From the NCBI RefSeq assembly GCF_030252345.1, contig NZ_CP126980.1:4107501-4171500 (forward strand): a DNA stretch of 64,000 nucleotides. The letters run 5' to 3'. The DNA is from Actinoplanes oblitus. GTDB lineage: Bacteria > Actinomycetota > Actinomycetes > Mycobacteriales > Micromonosporaceae. Shown in pieces: positions 1-8,528 of the stretch (positions within the stretch are counted from its first letter, which is position 1; each line of letters begins with the position of its first letter). Below the pieces are notes generated by a model. That model had not been told where the DNA came from, did no database searches, and saw only the letters and a program-made list of their open reading frames with translations. The position numbers were made by a program, and so were the translations under genes.

Positions 1-255
1 CCCGTCGAGAAATGCCTCGTGACCCCGGCCCGCATCATGCGGAAGCTCAACGAGTTCCACGAGATCGTCACCGGTATAGGAGATCACGAGCAACCGACCG
101 ATGTCGTAGACCGCCCGGCTGTCCTTCCCGGGATGCATCGGAGGCCCGAGCCGACTCTCCACAGCCTCCCGGGTCTCACCGATTCGCGCTGCGGCTACCC
201 CCCTACCGGGTTGGATCTCCATATGGTGATCGTGCCCGAACCCCACCACAACCAT
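1..255 (-). CDS. Hypothetical protein, 3' end outside the window
   Basis: A leftward frame open from the ATG at 255 to the window edge. The product starts MVVVGFGHDHHMEI and contains GVAAARIGETREAVESRLG and AVYDIGRSLVISYTGDD. This alternation of a short helix after a G-x-T-R-x-E-V-like motif with beta strands resembles small actinobacterial proteins of unknown function found beside DUF6193 genes. The same frame stays open upstream to the TAG at 358-360 without an obvious ATG or GTG, so the start is uncertain. No Shine-Dalgarno sequence is convincing. It lies downstream of and co-directional with the DUF6193 gene. Confidence 0.45.
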   Translation of the reverse strand, partial: MVVVGFGHDHHMEIQPGRGVAAARIGETREAVESRLGPPMHPGKDSRAVYDIGRLLVISYTGDDLVELVELPHDAGRGHEAFLDG

Positions 256-357
256 CTGCCCGGGGGCGTGGTCTAAGAGTTCGGCCCAGGCGTAGTGCTT
301 CGACGTACTGATCTGCCGCCGACCTGGCAGCCAGGTACCGCATACATCGCGAACGCG

Positions 358-762
358 CTACTGTCCGGCTTCTGGCCGCGAGCCTCCCGCCTCGCGGGCA
401 AGGAGTTCGTCCCACCGGCCGACGAAAACAACATCGGCGCCAGGTGGAAGACGTTCAACCACCATCGCGACAGCTTCTCTTGCGGTTGCCGCTGGTCCGA
501 CAGTCTGACTTCGACTAGGTCCGGCAACTCGATAGGCGCCTCCCGGCGCCGGCTCGATGTACGGGATGTCCCACCCCCAGGGCCACTCGGTGCAGCGACT
601 GAAATGCAGCTCGCCCATCCCGGTCCAGGGAAACAGACATCGCAAGCGAGGCTCGGCATAGGCGGCTTTCAGCAGGTCCGCGTGCACTCGCCCATCTGCA
701 CGTACTGTTTGCCAGCCCGCTTCGACCAGGTCCTTTACCGCATGTTCCATCGAGGCCATCAT
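358..762 (-). CDS. DUF6193 family protein
   Basis: A 134-residue protein with the pattern of the actinobacterial DUF6193 family, often labelled natural-product biosynthesis proteins although no activity is established: AYAEPRLRCLFPWT near residues 34-47, then FSRCTEWPWGWDIPYIEP, then AREAVAMVVERLPPG near the C-terminus. The start is ambiguous because there are ATG codons at residues 1, 2 and 5 and no strong ribosome binding site. The function is unknown. The family assignment rests on motif memory and not on a search. Confidence 0.7.
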   Translation of the reverse strand: MMASMEHAVKDLVEAGWQTVRADGRVHADLLKAAYAEPRLRCLFPWTGMGELHFSRCTEWPWGWDIPYIEPAPGGAYRVAGPSRSQTVGPAATAREAVAMVVERLPPGADVVFVGRWDELLAREAGGSRPEAGQ

Positions 763-1082
763 GCACGACGAAAAGCTCTGCTGCTCTTACTCATTTGCCG
801 CGATCCGCGTGCTGGCTGCCCGCGTGATGATGACAATCCGTAGTCGCTGGCTGGGGCGTCTGGTGGGCCAGTTGAGAGCGTCACGCCGTTCGTCGCGCGG
901 CCACCGACCGGGGCCAGGTCGGGCCGTCCGGGTGGGGCGAGGGAGACCGTCAGAATCAAACCGAAGCTTGTCCACGTCGGCAGCAACACTCCTGTCCTTT
1001 GTCAGTGAACTGTGCCCTCGTGCCAATGAAGGATGTCCGACGCGTGGTTTGCACCAGTGGACCGTGTCTGCTGGGTGGGTAG
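763..1082. other. No gene recognised
   Basis: About 320 bp between the DUF6193 and DUF4259 genes. Short open frames exist on both strands but none has a convincing start signal or recognisable protein pattern. Confidence 0.5.
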
Positions 1083-1514
1083 TCAGAGGTCGAAGAGCGA
1101 TTCGCGTTGCGGCGGGTCGAGTACTTTGCGCAGCTCAGAGATGGTCTGGCGCCATGCTGGGCCGTGGGGTGTCGCGTCCCAGTGCTCGGCGAGCCAGGTA
1201 GGTGTCGTGATTACGCGGTCCAGGGCGTCAATGGCGAGGTTCCGGAGATAGGCCGGGAACTCGGGCATCGGCGTGGTCGGGCCGTGAGCCGAGGTGATGG
1301 GTGCGCCGCCTGGGTACTGCGCGGCGATCAGGGCAGCGGCGGCGACGGCTCGCGGGGCGTCCGAGAGCCGGGGGTCATTGTCGGCTGGACTGGCGACGCG
1401 TTCGAGGACGGCGCCGATCATTTCGATGCGGGTGTGTGCTGGTCCGTCGTCCAGTTCGAAGGCGAAGTCGGCGGCGTCGTCGTTGTCGAACGGGCCGACG
1501 TCCCAGGTTCCCAT
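1083..1514 (-). CDS. DUF4259 domain protein
   Basis: A 143-residue protein starting MGTWDVGPFDNDDAADFAFEL, the hallmark N-terminus of DUF4259 proteins (G-x-W-x-x-x-x-F-x-N-D-x-A-x-D). A central AAALIAAQYPGG and a C-terminal LRKVLDPPQRESLFDL also fit the family. The ATG at 1514 is chosen because the domain begins there and GGGAGG lies about 11 bases upstream. The frame remains open further upstream, but that extension looks like unrelated debris. DUF4259 proteins are common in actinomycetes as small stand-alone genes and their role is unknown. Confidence 0.8.
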   Translation of the reverse strand: MGTWDVGPFDNDDAADFAFELDDGPAHTRIEMIGAVLERVASPADNDPRLSDAPRAVAAAALIAAQYPGGAPITSAHGPTTPMPEFPAYLRNLAIDALDRVITTPTWLAEHWDATPHGPAWRQTISELRKVLDPPQRESLFDL

Positions 1515-1895
1515 GGCTGCCTTGACCTCCCCGATTGTGCCGGGTGATCTTCGCATCATGAGTCGGTGTTCGAGGGAGGCGGCTCGTTCACAGGCTGATC
1601 GTCTCGAGCCCGCGGACAAAGTTCGATGGCACAAACCCGCACGGGGACAAAGTTCGCTGGCACGAGGGGCACACCTCGATGGCAAAGGACAACTTCCGGC
1701 CTGGTCACGGCCTGCGGTCAGTGCCGTGAAGACCGCTGTAGTAGTGACCTGGCCGAGATCGGCGACGTCGCTGTGCAAACTTGTGCGGATCGTCTGCAGC
1801 TCCGCGTCGGTGAGCGGACGGCGTACGCAAAAAACGCCATGGCCGGTGCCGGGAGACGAGGGTGTAAGCATGTGGCCTCCTCGGGCATGAGGATC
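1515..1895 (-). other. Decayed region with 5' end of a lost small gene
   Basis: In the frame of the DUF4259 gene there is an ATG at 1871 preceded by GGAGGCCAC, giving a plausible start MLTPSSPGTGHGVF followed by TDAELQTIRTSL. The sequence then degenerates into arginine- and cysteine-rich text containing a short tandem repeat. It looks like the first 60 or so codons of a gene that lost its remainder and now runs open into the DUF4259 frame. Confidence 0.35.
1614..1663. repeat. Two-copy 19-bp direct repeat
   Basis: GGACAAAGTTCGATGGCAC at 1614-1632 and GGACAAAGTTCGCTGGCAC at 1645-1663 differ at one base and are separated by 12 bp. They sit at the point where the upstream coding fragment loses coherence, so they may be the scar of a lost insertion. 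Confidence 0.6.
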
Positions 1896-1924
1896 ACCCC
1901 GGACACCGCGACGGTGTCCGGGGT
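1896..1924 (-). terminator. Hairpin terminator after the gene ending at 1936
   Basis: A perfect 13-bp inverted repeat, ACCCCGGACACCG and CGGTGTCCGGGGT, with a 3-base loop. It starts 12 bp beyond the stop codon of the leftward gene. No long T-run follows, as is usual for actinomycete terminators. Confidence 0.75.
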
Positions 1925-1935
1925 AATGAGGTGCG

Positions 1936-2892
1936 TTACGCGGATCGCTGGAAGACGGCGATGTCACCGCGCGGCAGCGCGATGGCATGGGCCTGGTCAG
2001 CGAACACCTGGCCGGTGAACAGGTCGAGGTCGAACAGGTTCAGCGGGATCTGCGCCGCCGCGAGGGCTTCGGTCCAGCCCCGTAGGTCGCGTTCGGTTTC
2101 GGCAAATTCCCGCTGTGACCGGAATCGGCCGTGGTAGGCGGCGTCGAACCGTGCGATGACCGCTTTGCCGGTGGTGAGGGGACTGTCGGGGGCACTGCCG
2201 GTTTCTCGGTGCAGCCATTCACCGATGGCCGCCGGCGGTAGATCATGCTCGACGGCGAGTTGTTCGATGGCGCAGAGCACGGCCAGCGGCACGGGCTGCG
2301 AGCCGCGCCGGTATCCGCCGTAGCCGTGCGTTTCCACGACCAGCACCCGGTCGAGGTCAGGATCACGGGTGAGTTCGCCGATCTGCGCCATGGTGGCGGC
2401 CAGGGTGGTGCCGGCGCGGGTCCACCAGGTCAGCGTCGGGTCCTGCGGCCGGGCGATGAGGATGGCGGTCTGTCCGCTGCCGGGTTCCGGCCGGTTGCCG
2501 GGGCTGCGCTGATCGCGTTCGTCACGGAGCGCGGCCAGCACGGACATGGCGTGCCGGCTCAGCTGGGTCAGGGCTCGTATGGCCCGATCGCGGTGGTGGC
2601 GCTGCCGGTCGGTCAGTTCCGCGCCGGGCGTGATGACCCGCGCGTCGTAGGTCAGCCAGGCGACGGGGGTGCCGTGGCTGCAGACCACGTAGTAGATGGC
2701 GTCGCCGGTGACCGCTTCGCCGGCTGGGCGCTCGAGGTTGGCCGTCAGTTCGCGGGCTGCCGCGTCGGTCAGGGTTCCGGTCGTGATGTCTTCTGGCGTT
2801 GCCTGGTGCAGGCAGCGGCCGGTGAGGGAATCGACCGTGACGTCGCCCAGGGCGCTGATGCGGGTCCAGGCCCGTTGTTCGGTTATGCGCAT
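1936..2892 (-). CDS. Hypothetical protein of plasmid-type accessory region
   Basis: A 318-residue protein starting MRITEQRAW at the ATG at 2892, with AGGGAG about 7 bases upstream. The N-terminal half (residues 1-115) contains DVTVDSLTGRCL and DAIYYVVCSHGTPVAWLTYD. The C-terminal half is acidic, with DPDLDRVLVVETHGYGGY and FAETERDLRGWTEALAAAQ. No transmembrane segment or catalytic signature is visible and I do not recognise the family. It follows the ParB-like gene on the same strand, separated by a strong terminator, and its composition matches that gene. Confidence 0.6.
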   Translation of the reverse strand: MRITEQRAWTRISALGDVTVDSLTGRCLHQATPEDITTGTLTDAAARELTANLERPAGEAVTGDAIYYVVCSHGTPVAWLTYDARVITPGAELTDRQRHHRDRAIRALTQLSRHAMSVLAALRDERDQRSPGNRPEPGSGQTAILIARPQDPTLTWWTRAGTTLAATMAQIGELTRDPDLDRVLVVETHGYGGYRRGSQPVPLAVLCAIEQLAVEHDLPPAAIGEWLHRETGSAPDSPLTTGKAVIARFDAAYHGRFRSQREFAETERDLRGWTEALAAAQIPLNLFDLDLFTGQVFADQAHAIALPRGDIAVFQRSA

Positions 2893-3152
2893 CGGCCGGA
2901 CTCCCTGGCGAGCGGGGTGGCGGGGTGCGCGTGGGTGTCGGCCAGCCGGGCGCGCTGGCCGGTCGGGACAACGGTGCCGGTGCGTGGCCGGGACGGTCGG
3001 CGGTTGGCGGCCGTGAGTCGCGCCGCATCGGTGTGGTGACGGTGGGTCGAAGGGAGGAGGTCGCGGCGTGGTCGCGGCGCCGGCTGGGATCGGGTGTGGC
3101 TGGTGGTGTGCCGTCGAGTTGGCATGGTGGCGAGGCTCCTGGGGTGACGAGA

Positions 3153-3193
3153 CGGATGTGGCCCCGCAGCCGACGAGGGCGGGGCCACATCCG
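3153..3193 (-). terminator. Strong hairpin terminator of the ParB-like gene
   Basis: A perfect 15-bp inverted repeat, CGGATGTGGCCCCGC and GCGGGGCCACATCCG, around an 11-base loop. It begins 15 bp past the stop codon at 3209 and isolates the ParB-like gene from the next leftward gene. Confidence 0.85.
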
Positions 3194-3208
3194 CGGGCTG
3201 GCAGATGG

Positions 3209-4987
3209 TCAGGCGGCGGGGGCGTACTCGGTCTGGTCCAGGCCGTCCGGCGTGCCGCCGACGTGGATGTCCGGCTGCCCGGTGCTGAGGCCGGTGGCCG
3301 GCCCGTCTTCGAGGTCCGGTGCCGCGGTGTCCGCGCTGTCGTCCTGCTCGGTGCGCGACGTGGCGGCGGTGCCGCTGGCCTCGGCCGGCTCCTTCTCGAC
3401 GTCGTCCTCGTCGGGCTCCTCGGCCTGTGGTGCCGGCAGCAGCGACTGGTAGAGCTCGTTCTCGGCGTCGCTCGGGGGGTACTTGTCGGCCTTGAGCCGG
3501 TCGAGCCAGGCGATCGCCGGGTCGCCGGACAGGTACGCCGCATGGCCTTGTTCGGCCTTGGCCAGGTTGTACTCCTGGCCGCACACGTACTTCGCGACCA
3601 GACTGCGCTGCACCCGGTCCAGGGCCGCTTTGCCGATCTCCGCCCCGGTGAGACCACCGAGGGACCGGTACAGATCGTCGAGGTCGCGGAAGAATCGGAG
3701 GTTGTCGGAGGCGGCGGCGCGCTGGGCGTCGAGAAGCAGTTTGCGGGCGGTCTTCGCGCTGCCGTAGGTGGCCACGATGAACTCCCGACGCACGGCGCCG
3801 GCCAGGCGCAGCCGCTCCAGGAACTCCGCGTGCTGACGCTCCTGCTCCTGCTTGGCCGCGATCTCCTGCGGGCTCAGACCCGGGTAGGCACTGTTCGTCT
3901 TGAGGGTGTAGCCGTACTTGGCCGGGTCCTCGCAGTACACGACGGTCCTGGCCTGGCTGCCCTGCTTCTCGACGAACGCGTGGAAGCCCGGCAGCTTCTT
4001 GACCTGCTCGACGTCGACGGGCTGCCCTTCGGTGTCGAGCAGGTTCTCGGCGGCGACCGCGGTACAGCTGGTGTAGCCGAAATCGCGCGGCTTGGGGGTG
4101 AGGTCGACGCCGTCGACGAGCAGCTGAAGTTTCGCCTGGTCGCGGCTGCGGGCGTACGCGTGCCTGCCGCGCACCTTGCTGGCCTCGTGCTTGAGCTTCC
4201 ACTCATCGTCGGCGTAGGCGAGCAGCTGCTGCTGCTCCGCGGGCGAGTCCGCGAACTCCTCGAGGAGCTGAGCCATCTCCAGCGTCAGCGTGCCGGCGTT
4301 GAGCGACTGCTGGGCTCGGGCCGGCAGCCGGCGCGCCTTGACCGCGGTCTTTATCTGCTCGACCGGGAGATTGCGCGCCTTGGCGATCGCTTCCTCGTCC
4401 CAGCCGTAGTCCAGCAGCAGCTGGTAGGAATCGGCTTCCTCGGTCGCCTCGAAGTCCTTGCGGTGGGAGTTGGCCTCCAGCACGGAGATGATGTGGAATG
4501 CCTCGGACTCGTCCTCGGCGATCCAGCACGGCACCATCGGCCGCTCGGCGGCGATGGCAGCGTACTGGCGCCGCTTGCCGACCAGAACCTCGAAGGTTTC
4601 GATCGGTTCCTGAGCCTCGCCCGGCTCGTCGCCGGAGACGGTGCCCTGCTCGGTAGCCGGCAGCTCAGGGGACGTGGCCGCGGGCCGACGCCGCGACAAC
4701 ACGACCAGCGGTTCACGGACCCCCATCAGCTCGATCGACTTGCGCAGCCCGGACAGGTCGCCGAGGTCCTTGCGCCTGTGCAGCGGGCTGTCGAGCAGCT
4801 CACGGGCGTCGAGGACGCCCACCCGGAACGGCAGCGGCTGCTGGTCACCGCCGTCGGGCCGGATCTCGCCGGTGAAGATCTCGCCGGTGAGAACAGCGGG
4901 TGCGACGCTGGTGCCGGGCCGGTCGTTGTCGGCCTCGGCGGGCACGGCGGTCGGATCGGAGCCGGTGGTGGTGTCGATGGTGGTCAC
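3209..4987 (-). CDS. ParB/KorB-like partition or regulatory protein
   Basis: A 592-residue protein from a GTG at 4987 preceded by TAGGAGGA at about 10 bases. Residues 50-190 form a ParB N-terminal domain: LDARELLDSPLHRRKDLGDLSGL resembles ParB box I, and GKRRQYAAIAAE takes the place of the GERR box. It continues with VLEANSHRKDFEATEEADSYQ and a helix-turn-helix (DEEAIAKARNLPVEQIKTAV). The C-terminal half is long, with charged helices and an acidic tail (EEPDEDDVEKEPAE). Such large ParB-like proteins are typical of actinomycete plasmids and integrative elements. No ParA gene is adjacent, so a role as a DNA-binding regulator is as likely as true partition. Confidence 0.85.
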   Translation of the reverse strand: MTTIDTTTGSDPTAVPAEADNDRPGTSVAPAVLTGEIFTGEIRPDGGDQQPLPFRVGVLDARELLDSPLHRRKDLGDLSGLRKSIELMGVREPLVVLSRRRPAATSPELPATEQGTVSGDEPGEAQEPIETFEVLVGKRRQYAAIAAERPMVPCWIAEDESEAFHIISVLEANSHRKDFEATEEADSYQLLLDYGWDEEAIAKARNLPVEQIKTAVKARRLPARAQQSLNAGTLTLEMAQLLEEFADSPAEQQQLLAYADDEWKLKHEASKVRGRHAYARSRDQAKLQLLVDGVDLTPKPRDFGYTSCTAVAAENLLDTEGQPVDVEQVKKLPGFHAFVEKQGSQARTVVYCEDPAKYGYTLKTNSAYPGLSPQEIAAKQEQERQHAEFLERLRLAGAVRREFIVATYGSAKTARKLLLDAQRAAASDNLRFFRDLDDLYRSLGGLTGAEIGKAALDRVQRSLVAKYVCGQEYNLAKAEQGHAAYLSGDPAIAWLDRLKADKYPPSDAENELYQSLLPAPQAEEPDEDDVEKEPAEASGTAATSRTEQDDSADTAAPDLEDGPATGLSTGQPDIHVGGTPDGLDQTEYAPAA

Positions 4988-5056
4988 GGTGCGACGTCCT
5001 CCTACAACGAAGGGAAAGAAAGCTGCGCCCGGAGGGCGCTGGGCCCGACGGGCGGT

Positions 5057-5191
5057 GCTGGCGCGATCCGAACGGGCCGGCCGATCGGCGCCGGCCCGCA
5101 AGACCCACCCGCTGCCGGTGCGCAGCCGGGGACCGCTGTGCCGGTGGGTCTTGTCGGGACCAGCCGCGGGCGGCCAGGATCCGCAGCCAGC
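5057..5191 (-). promoter_or_regulatory. Structured leader element A
   Basis: Three nested or serial inverted repeats occur upstream of the ParB-like gene: an outer pair GCTGGCGCGATCC (5057-5069) and GGATCCGCAGCCAGC (5177-5191); an inner pair AAGACCCACC (5100-5109) and GGTGGGTCTT (5143-5152); and GGGCCGG with CCGGCCC (5074-5097). A relative is found upstream of the gene starting at 9022, with matched changes on both sides of the inner stem. The nature (RNA leader, protein binding site or transfer signal) is unknown. The surrounding 4988-5320 contains no gene. Confidence 0.6.
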
Positions 5192-5320
5192 ACCCACCCG
5201 CGCCCCGCGCCATCGGGCGCATGACCGGCAGAATCGTGAAATGGTGATGGTGCCGGGCCTGCCCAGCGAGGGAGCAGCCGTGCGGCGGTAGGAACCCTCA
5301 CGCTTGACGCGGGAACGTAC

Positions 5321-6415
5321 CTACATATCAGCTGAAAATGCGTCCGGGATGACGACGCTGTGCTGCTGCACCCACATCCACAGCGCGGCCTCGAACCGGC
5401 TGTACACCAATGCCGCCGGCCACGGGTTGTCGTCCACGAGGATGGCGTATCGAGGCCCGTTCCGCCGAACTCTGAGCAGGGTGGTGATGCGGTACCTGCG
5501 TTCTACGCGCATACGGCGGAACTCGGCCATGATCCGAGCTGCCAGCGGCGCCGCCAGGTCGTTCACGGGCCATCGCGGCTCGGTGCCGTCGTGGACCGGG
5601 GCGATGCCCGTGCCATGGATCACCTGCCACACCAGCTGGTGCAGCAACGGTGCAGGCATGACGTCCCATACCTTGCGTGCCCGTGCGCCGAGCCGGTGGT
5701 ATACCTCAACGTCCGCTTCCTGGTCCCATGACACCTCGATTTCCGCTGCCTGCAGCGATCGATGGTGTTGCGTGTCGAGGACCACGGTGGACCCGTCGAG
5801 CGAGCACAGCACGTCGACGGCAGCCGGGCTCAGATCCGCAACGAACGCGCCCAGCTCGACCAGGTCCGTGGCGTGGGTGTCGCGCCACACCGCGGGAAAG
5901 CGCTGGTGAAGGATCGCGTAGTTGCTGCGCTGTGCCGAGCTGCTCAACGCGCGGTCCCCGGTACAGGCACTCGTGGCCGCGTTCACGTACACCGCCTGGT
6001 CCGGACTCAGGCGCCGGTCGGTGACCTTCAACGGCGCCACGTATCCCGAGCCGGCGTCGTGCGGGTACACGTACCCGATCCGATATCCGGCAGCCCGCAG
6101 CCGGCCGACCGTCGCGGCGGCTACCTGCTCCAGGTAGCGCCGCAAAATCGGTTCGTCACGGACCACGTGGAGTACGGCCGGCGGCCCGGTGTCTGCCTCA
6201 CCGGCCGACACGGTGACGGCACCGGTCACCTCGGCCACGTTGCCTGCGTTGCCGGCCTGATCGGCACCCACGAGAACTAGACGAGCCTGGTCACGGTCGA
6301 CGGGCGTGGCGGCCAGATGAGGGTGCACGCTCAGATGCGCGCCGGCGCGCAAGGCCAAGTGACTCACGGCTTCGGTGAGTGCAGCGTCGGCGGTGATCAG
6401 CAGGGCGGTGTTCAC
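5321..6415 (-). CDS. Hypothetical protein coupled to DUF4192 gene
   Basis: A 364-residue protein. The GTG at 6415 overlaps the stop codon of the DUF4192 gene as GTGA, so the two are probably translationally coupled. The N-terminus, VNTALLITADAALTEAVSHLAL followed by DQARLVLVGAD, resembles the receiver-like domain seen at the start of TadZ/CpaE-type proteins, but no Walker motif follows. The rest contains GYRIGYVYPHDAGSGYVAPL and a C-terminal RYAILVDDNPWPAALVYSRFEAALW segment. I cannot assign a function. Confidence 0.7.
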   Translation of the reverse strand: MNTALLITADAALTEAVSHLALRAGAHLSVHPHLAATPVDRDQARLVLVGADQAGNAGNVAEVTGAVTVSAGEADTGPPAVLHVVRDEPILRRYLEQVAAATVGRLRAAGYRIGYVYPHDAGSGYVAPLKVTDRRLSPDQAVYVNAATSACTGDRALSSSAQRSNYAILHQRFPAVWRDTHATDLVELGAFVADLSPAAVDVLCSLDGSTVVLDTQHHRSLQAAEIEVSWDQEADVEVYHRLGARARKVWDVMPAPLLHQLVWQVIHGTGIAPVHDGTEPRWPVNDLAAPLAARIMAEFRRMRVERRYRITTLLRVRRNGPRYAILVDDNPWPAALVYSRFEAALWMWVQQHSVVIPDAFSADM

Positions 6416-7356
6416 GGCCGGTCCCGCACCGGCGCCGCAGCGGTGCTGTCGGTCAGGAGCCACGGGACGCGGTGCGCGGGTATCCGGGCGCCGAGCAGCC
6501 ATCCGATCAGGTTGATCAGGCCGTTGCGCGGTGCGAGCGCGCGGGCCCGCTCGTGTGCGGCGCCGGCGAGGGCGTCTTCGCCGCGGCGCCACGCGGACCA
6601 GGCGGTCAGGGCCGCTGCTGCTGTCGCGTCGCCGCCGGGGGTGCGGCGCAGTGCGTCGAGCCAGAGGTCACGCTGCCACAGTGCGTCGCCGGTGTGGCGC
6701 CAGGCCTCGATCAGCAGCCCGCGTTCGCGTAGCGCCACGGTCAGCTGGGCGACCTCATCGGCGGTCAGTGATTGCCCGGACCGGGCCTGGCCCATCAGCC
6801 GGCTCAGGTCTGCGGTGCTCGGCTTGTAGCCGATGCTGATCTGGTCGAGGGCGGCACGGGTGGCGGCTTGAGCGACCGGGTCCGCTGCGACGAGCGTCTG
6901 CATGGCTGCCGCGTCGGGCGCGACGCTGACTCCGGCCGCGGCCAGCTTGACGGCTGTGCGGGTATCGTCGGCGACGATCCGGATGCCGTCGGCGGGCGTG
7001 CAGTCGCAGCCCGGGGTGAGACAGAAGAATCGGCTGCCGTCGTACAGATATCGGCCGGTGACCGGCGCCATCAAGGACAGAACCTCGGCGGCCGCCGCGA
7101 CGATGGGCCGGGCGGTCTGCCCGTAACCGACCAGAACAGTGCCCGACGCGCCCGGTGGCAGCCGCAGCGCCAGATGCTCCAGCAGCGCCTCGATCGGCTC
7201 GTTCAGGGCAAGGCACGCGGTGTTGCGCGCGGTCCGATCCGGCGAGACGAAGATCGCGACGAGCGCGTCGGTGGGGTGATAGCCGAGCAGGTGCGGTACC
7301 AGACCGAGCACTTCGCTGGTGGTGTGGGTACGGGCCGGTACAAAGGAACCGGACAT
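6412..7356 (-). CDS. DUF4192 family protein (copy 1)
   Basis: A 314-residue protein from the ATG at 7356, with GAGGAGGT eight bases upstream. VPHLLGYHPTDALVAIFV near residues 21-38 is the signature of DUF4192, a family widespread in actinomycete plasmids and chromosomes. LVGYGQTARPIVAAAAEVL and a Cys-rich FFCLTPGCDCTPADG follow, and a helical C-terminal half has a DALWQRDLWLDALRR repeat-like stretch. A paralogue lies at 12078-13019. The function is unknown. It heads a two-gene operon with the GTGA-overlapping downstream gene. Confidence 0.85.
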   Translation of the reverse strand: MSGSFVPARTHTTSEVLGLVPHLLGYHPTDALVAIFVSPDRTARNTACLALNEPIEALLEHLALRLPPGASGTVLVGYGQTARPIVAAAAEVLSLMAPVTGRYLYDGSRFFCLTPGCDCTPADGIRIVADDTRTAVKLAAAGVSVAPDAAAMQTLVAADPVAQAATRAALDQISIGYKPSTADLSRLMGQARSGQSLTADEVAQLTVALRERGLLIEAWRHTGDALWQRDLWLDALRRTPGGDATAAAALTAWSAWRRGEDALAGAAHERARALAPRNGLINLIGWLLGARIPAHRVPWLLTDSTAAAPVRDRP

Positions 7357-7389
7357 GGTGGTGACCTCCTCGAGGAAGGGAGTTCGCTG

Positions 7390-8234
7390 CTATCGCAGGT
7401 GCACGGACGAGACGTCGTTGCAGGTGACGGTGTCACCGCTGCTGAACATCAGCTGTCTCGCCTGGCGAGCGACGATCAGTGCTTCGGTGCGGGTGACCAG
7501 GTCGTCGCCGAAGTGGCCGGAGAACACCACGGCGCGCATGCTTTCGTGTGGTTCCGGATCGGCGAGACGCTTGTCGACCAGGTGGTTGAGTTGTCGCAGG
7601 AGCGTGTCGGGCCAGTCGCGACCGGAGTGAACCAGCGACACCGCATCGCCGCCGAGGGCCGACTGGCTGCCGGCGTACGGGACCCGCTCGATGAGGGTGG
7701 GCTGATTGGCGCCCACCATCCGTGATCAGGGTCGGTGGTGATCAGCTCGGCGATGGTCTCGGCGATCTGCTGCGGGCTGGCGCCGGCGGCGACGGCGAGA
7801 TCGGACGGGGTCTGGGAACTGGTGATGGTCAGGGTGTCGGTGTGAGCGAGCGTGGTGTCCCCGGTTCTCCAGCCGGGACCGGCGGTCACCGGCCACGGGT
7901 CGTCGCCGGTACCGCGGTGCGGCCACCGGCCCGCCCTCAGCTCCACGAACGGCCCGCGCGCGTAGATTTCCGCGTACAGGCGCTGTGCACGCAGTTGCTG
8001 CACGACCGCCATGAGCAGGACAATCTCGGGCTGATAGCTCAGGTCATAGGCGGCGCGGAAGACGGCCAGCAGGGCGGGGTCGGGCTGAGCCGGTGCGTCG
8101 TCCGGCAGCCACCGGCGGCGGAAGTCTCACAGCGTGCGATCGTCGCTCGCCGGCTTGAAGCCCTGTTTGGTGTTGACGCCGTACTGGCGCACGAAGTGTT
8201 CGATCTGTCGCAGGCGCGTTACGTCGATCGGCAC
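7390..8234 (-). pseudogene. Hypothetical gene broken by a stop codon and a frameshift
   Basis: A single coherent leftward protein text is spread over two frames. From the GTG at 8234 it reads VPIDVTRLRQIEHFV, meets an in-frame TGA at about 8130 (context DDRTL-stop-DFRRRW) and continues YDLSYQPEIVLLMAVVQQLRAQ. At about 7718 it needs a minus-one shift to continue as NQPTLIERVPYAGSQ and end at 7390 (VTCNDVSSVHLR). Two separate lesions in otherwise good coding sequence suggest a decaying gene. A recoded stop or two overlapping genes are less likely. The original function is unknown. Confidence 0.6.
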
Positions 8235-8257
8235 AGCGTCTTCTTGGCGAGAAGAAG

Positions 8258-8291
8258 CGGCGAGCCTCTCCCGGAACGGGGAGGCTCGCCG
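8258..8291 (-). terminator. Hairpin terminator after the small membrane protein gene
   Basis: A perfect 11-bp inverted repeat, CGGCGAGCCTC and GAGGCTCGCCG, with a 12-base loop. It lies 28 bp beyond the stop of the gene ending at 8319. Confidence 0.75.
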
Positions 8292-8318
8292 CGGGCGATA
8301 GTCGGAACTGGTTAGCCG

Positions 8319-8528
8319 TCAGAGCAGTGCGCGGGTGATGCACCGGGTCCCGGTGACGGCGGCTACCAACGGAAACACGAGGATGATCGGCAGGTTGTCG
8401 GCGGCCACATCGACCGGCAGGGCGACGACGCAGACGCCGACCACGGCGGCCGCCGTCGCCCAGACGAACGCGATCAAGGCTGTGCCAAGACCCGGGTGGG
8501 GGTGGCAGGTGTGCTTCTCGCCGTTCAT
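8319..8528 (-). CDS. Small two-helix membrane protein
   Basis: A 69-residue protein starting MNGEKHTCHPHPG, with two hydrophobic segments (TALIAFVWATAAAVVGVCVV and IILVFPLVAAVTG). The ATG overlaps the stop codon of the upstream gene as ATGA (8525-8528), implying coupled translation. Many actinomycete plasmids carry such small membrane genes. The function is unknown. Confidence 0.65.
   Translation of the reverse strand: MNGEKHTCHPHPGLGTALIAFVWATAAAVVGVCVVALPVDVAADNLPIILVFPLVAAVTGTRCITRALL

Noticed and set aside
3068..5224. Long rightward open frame of over 700 codons
   Set aside because: It is antisense to the ParB-like gene, is dominated by Leu, Arg, Val and Gly runs typical of the complement of a G+C-rich gene, and lacks recognisable motifs or a ribosome binding site.
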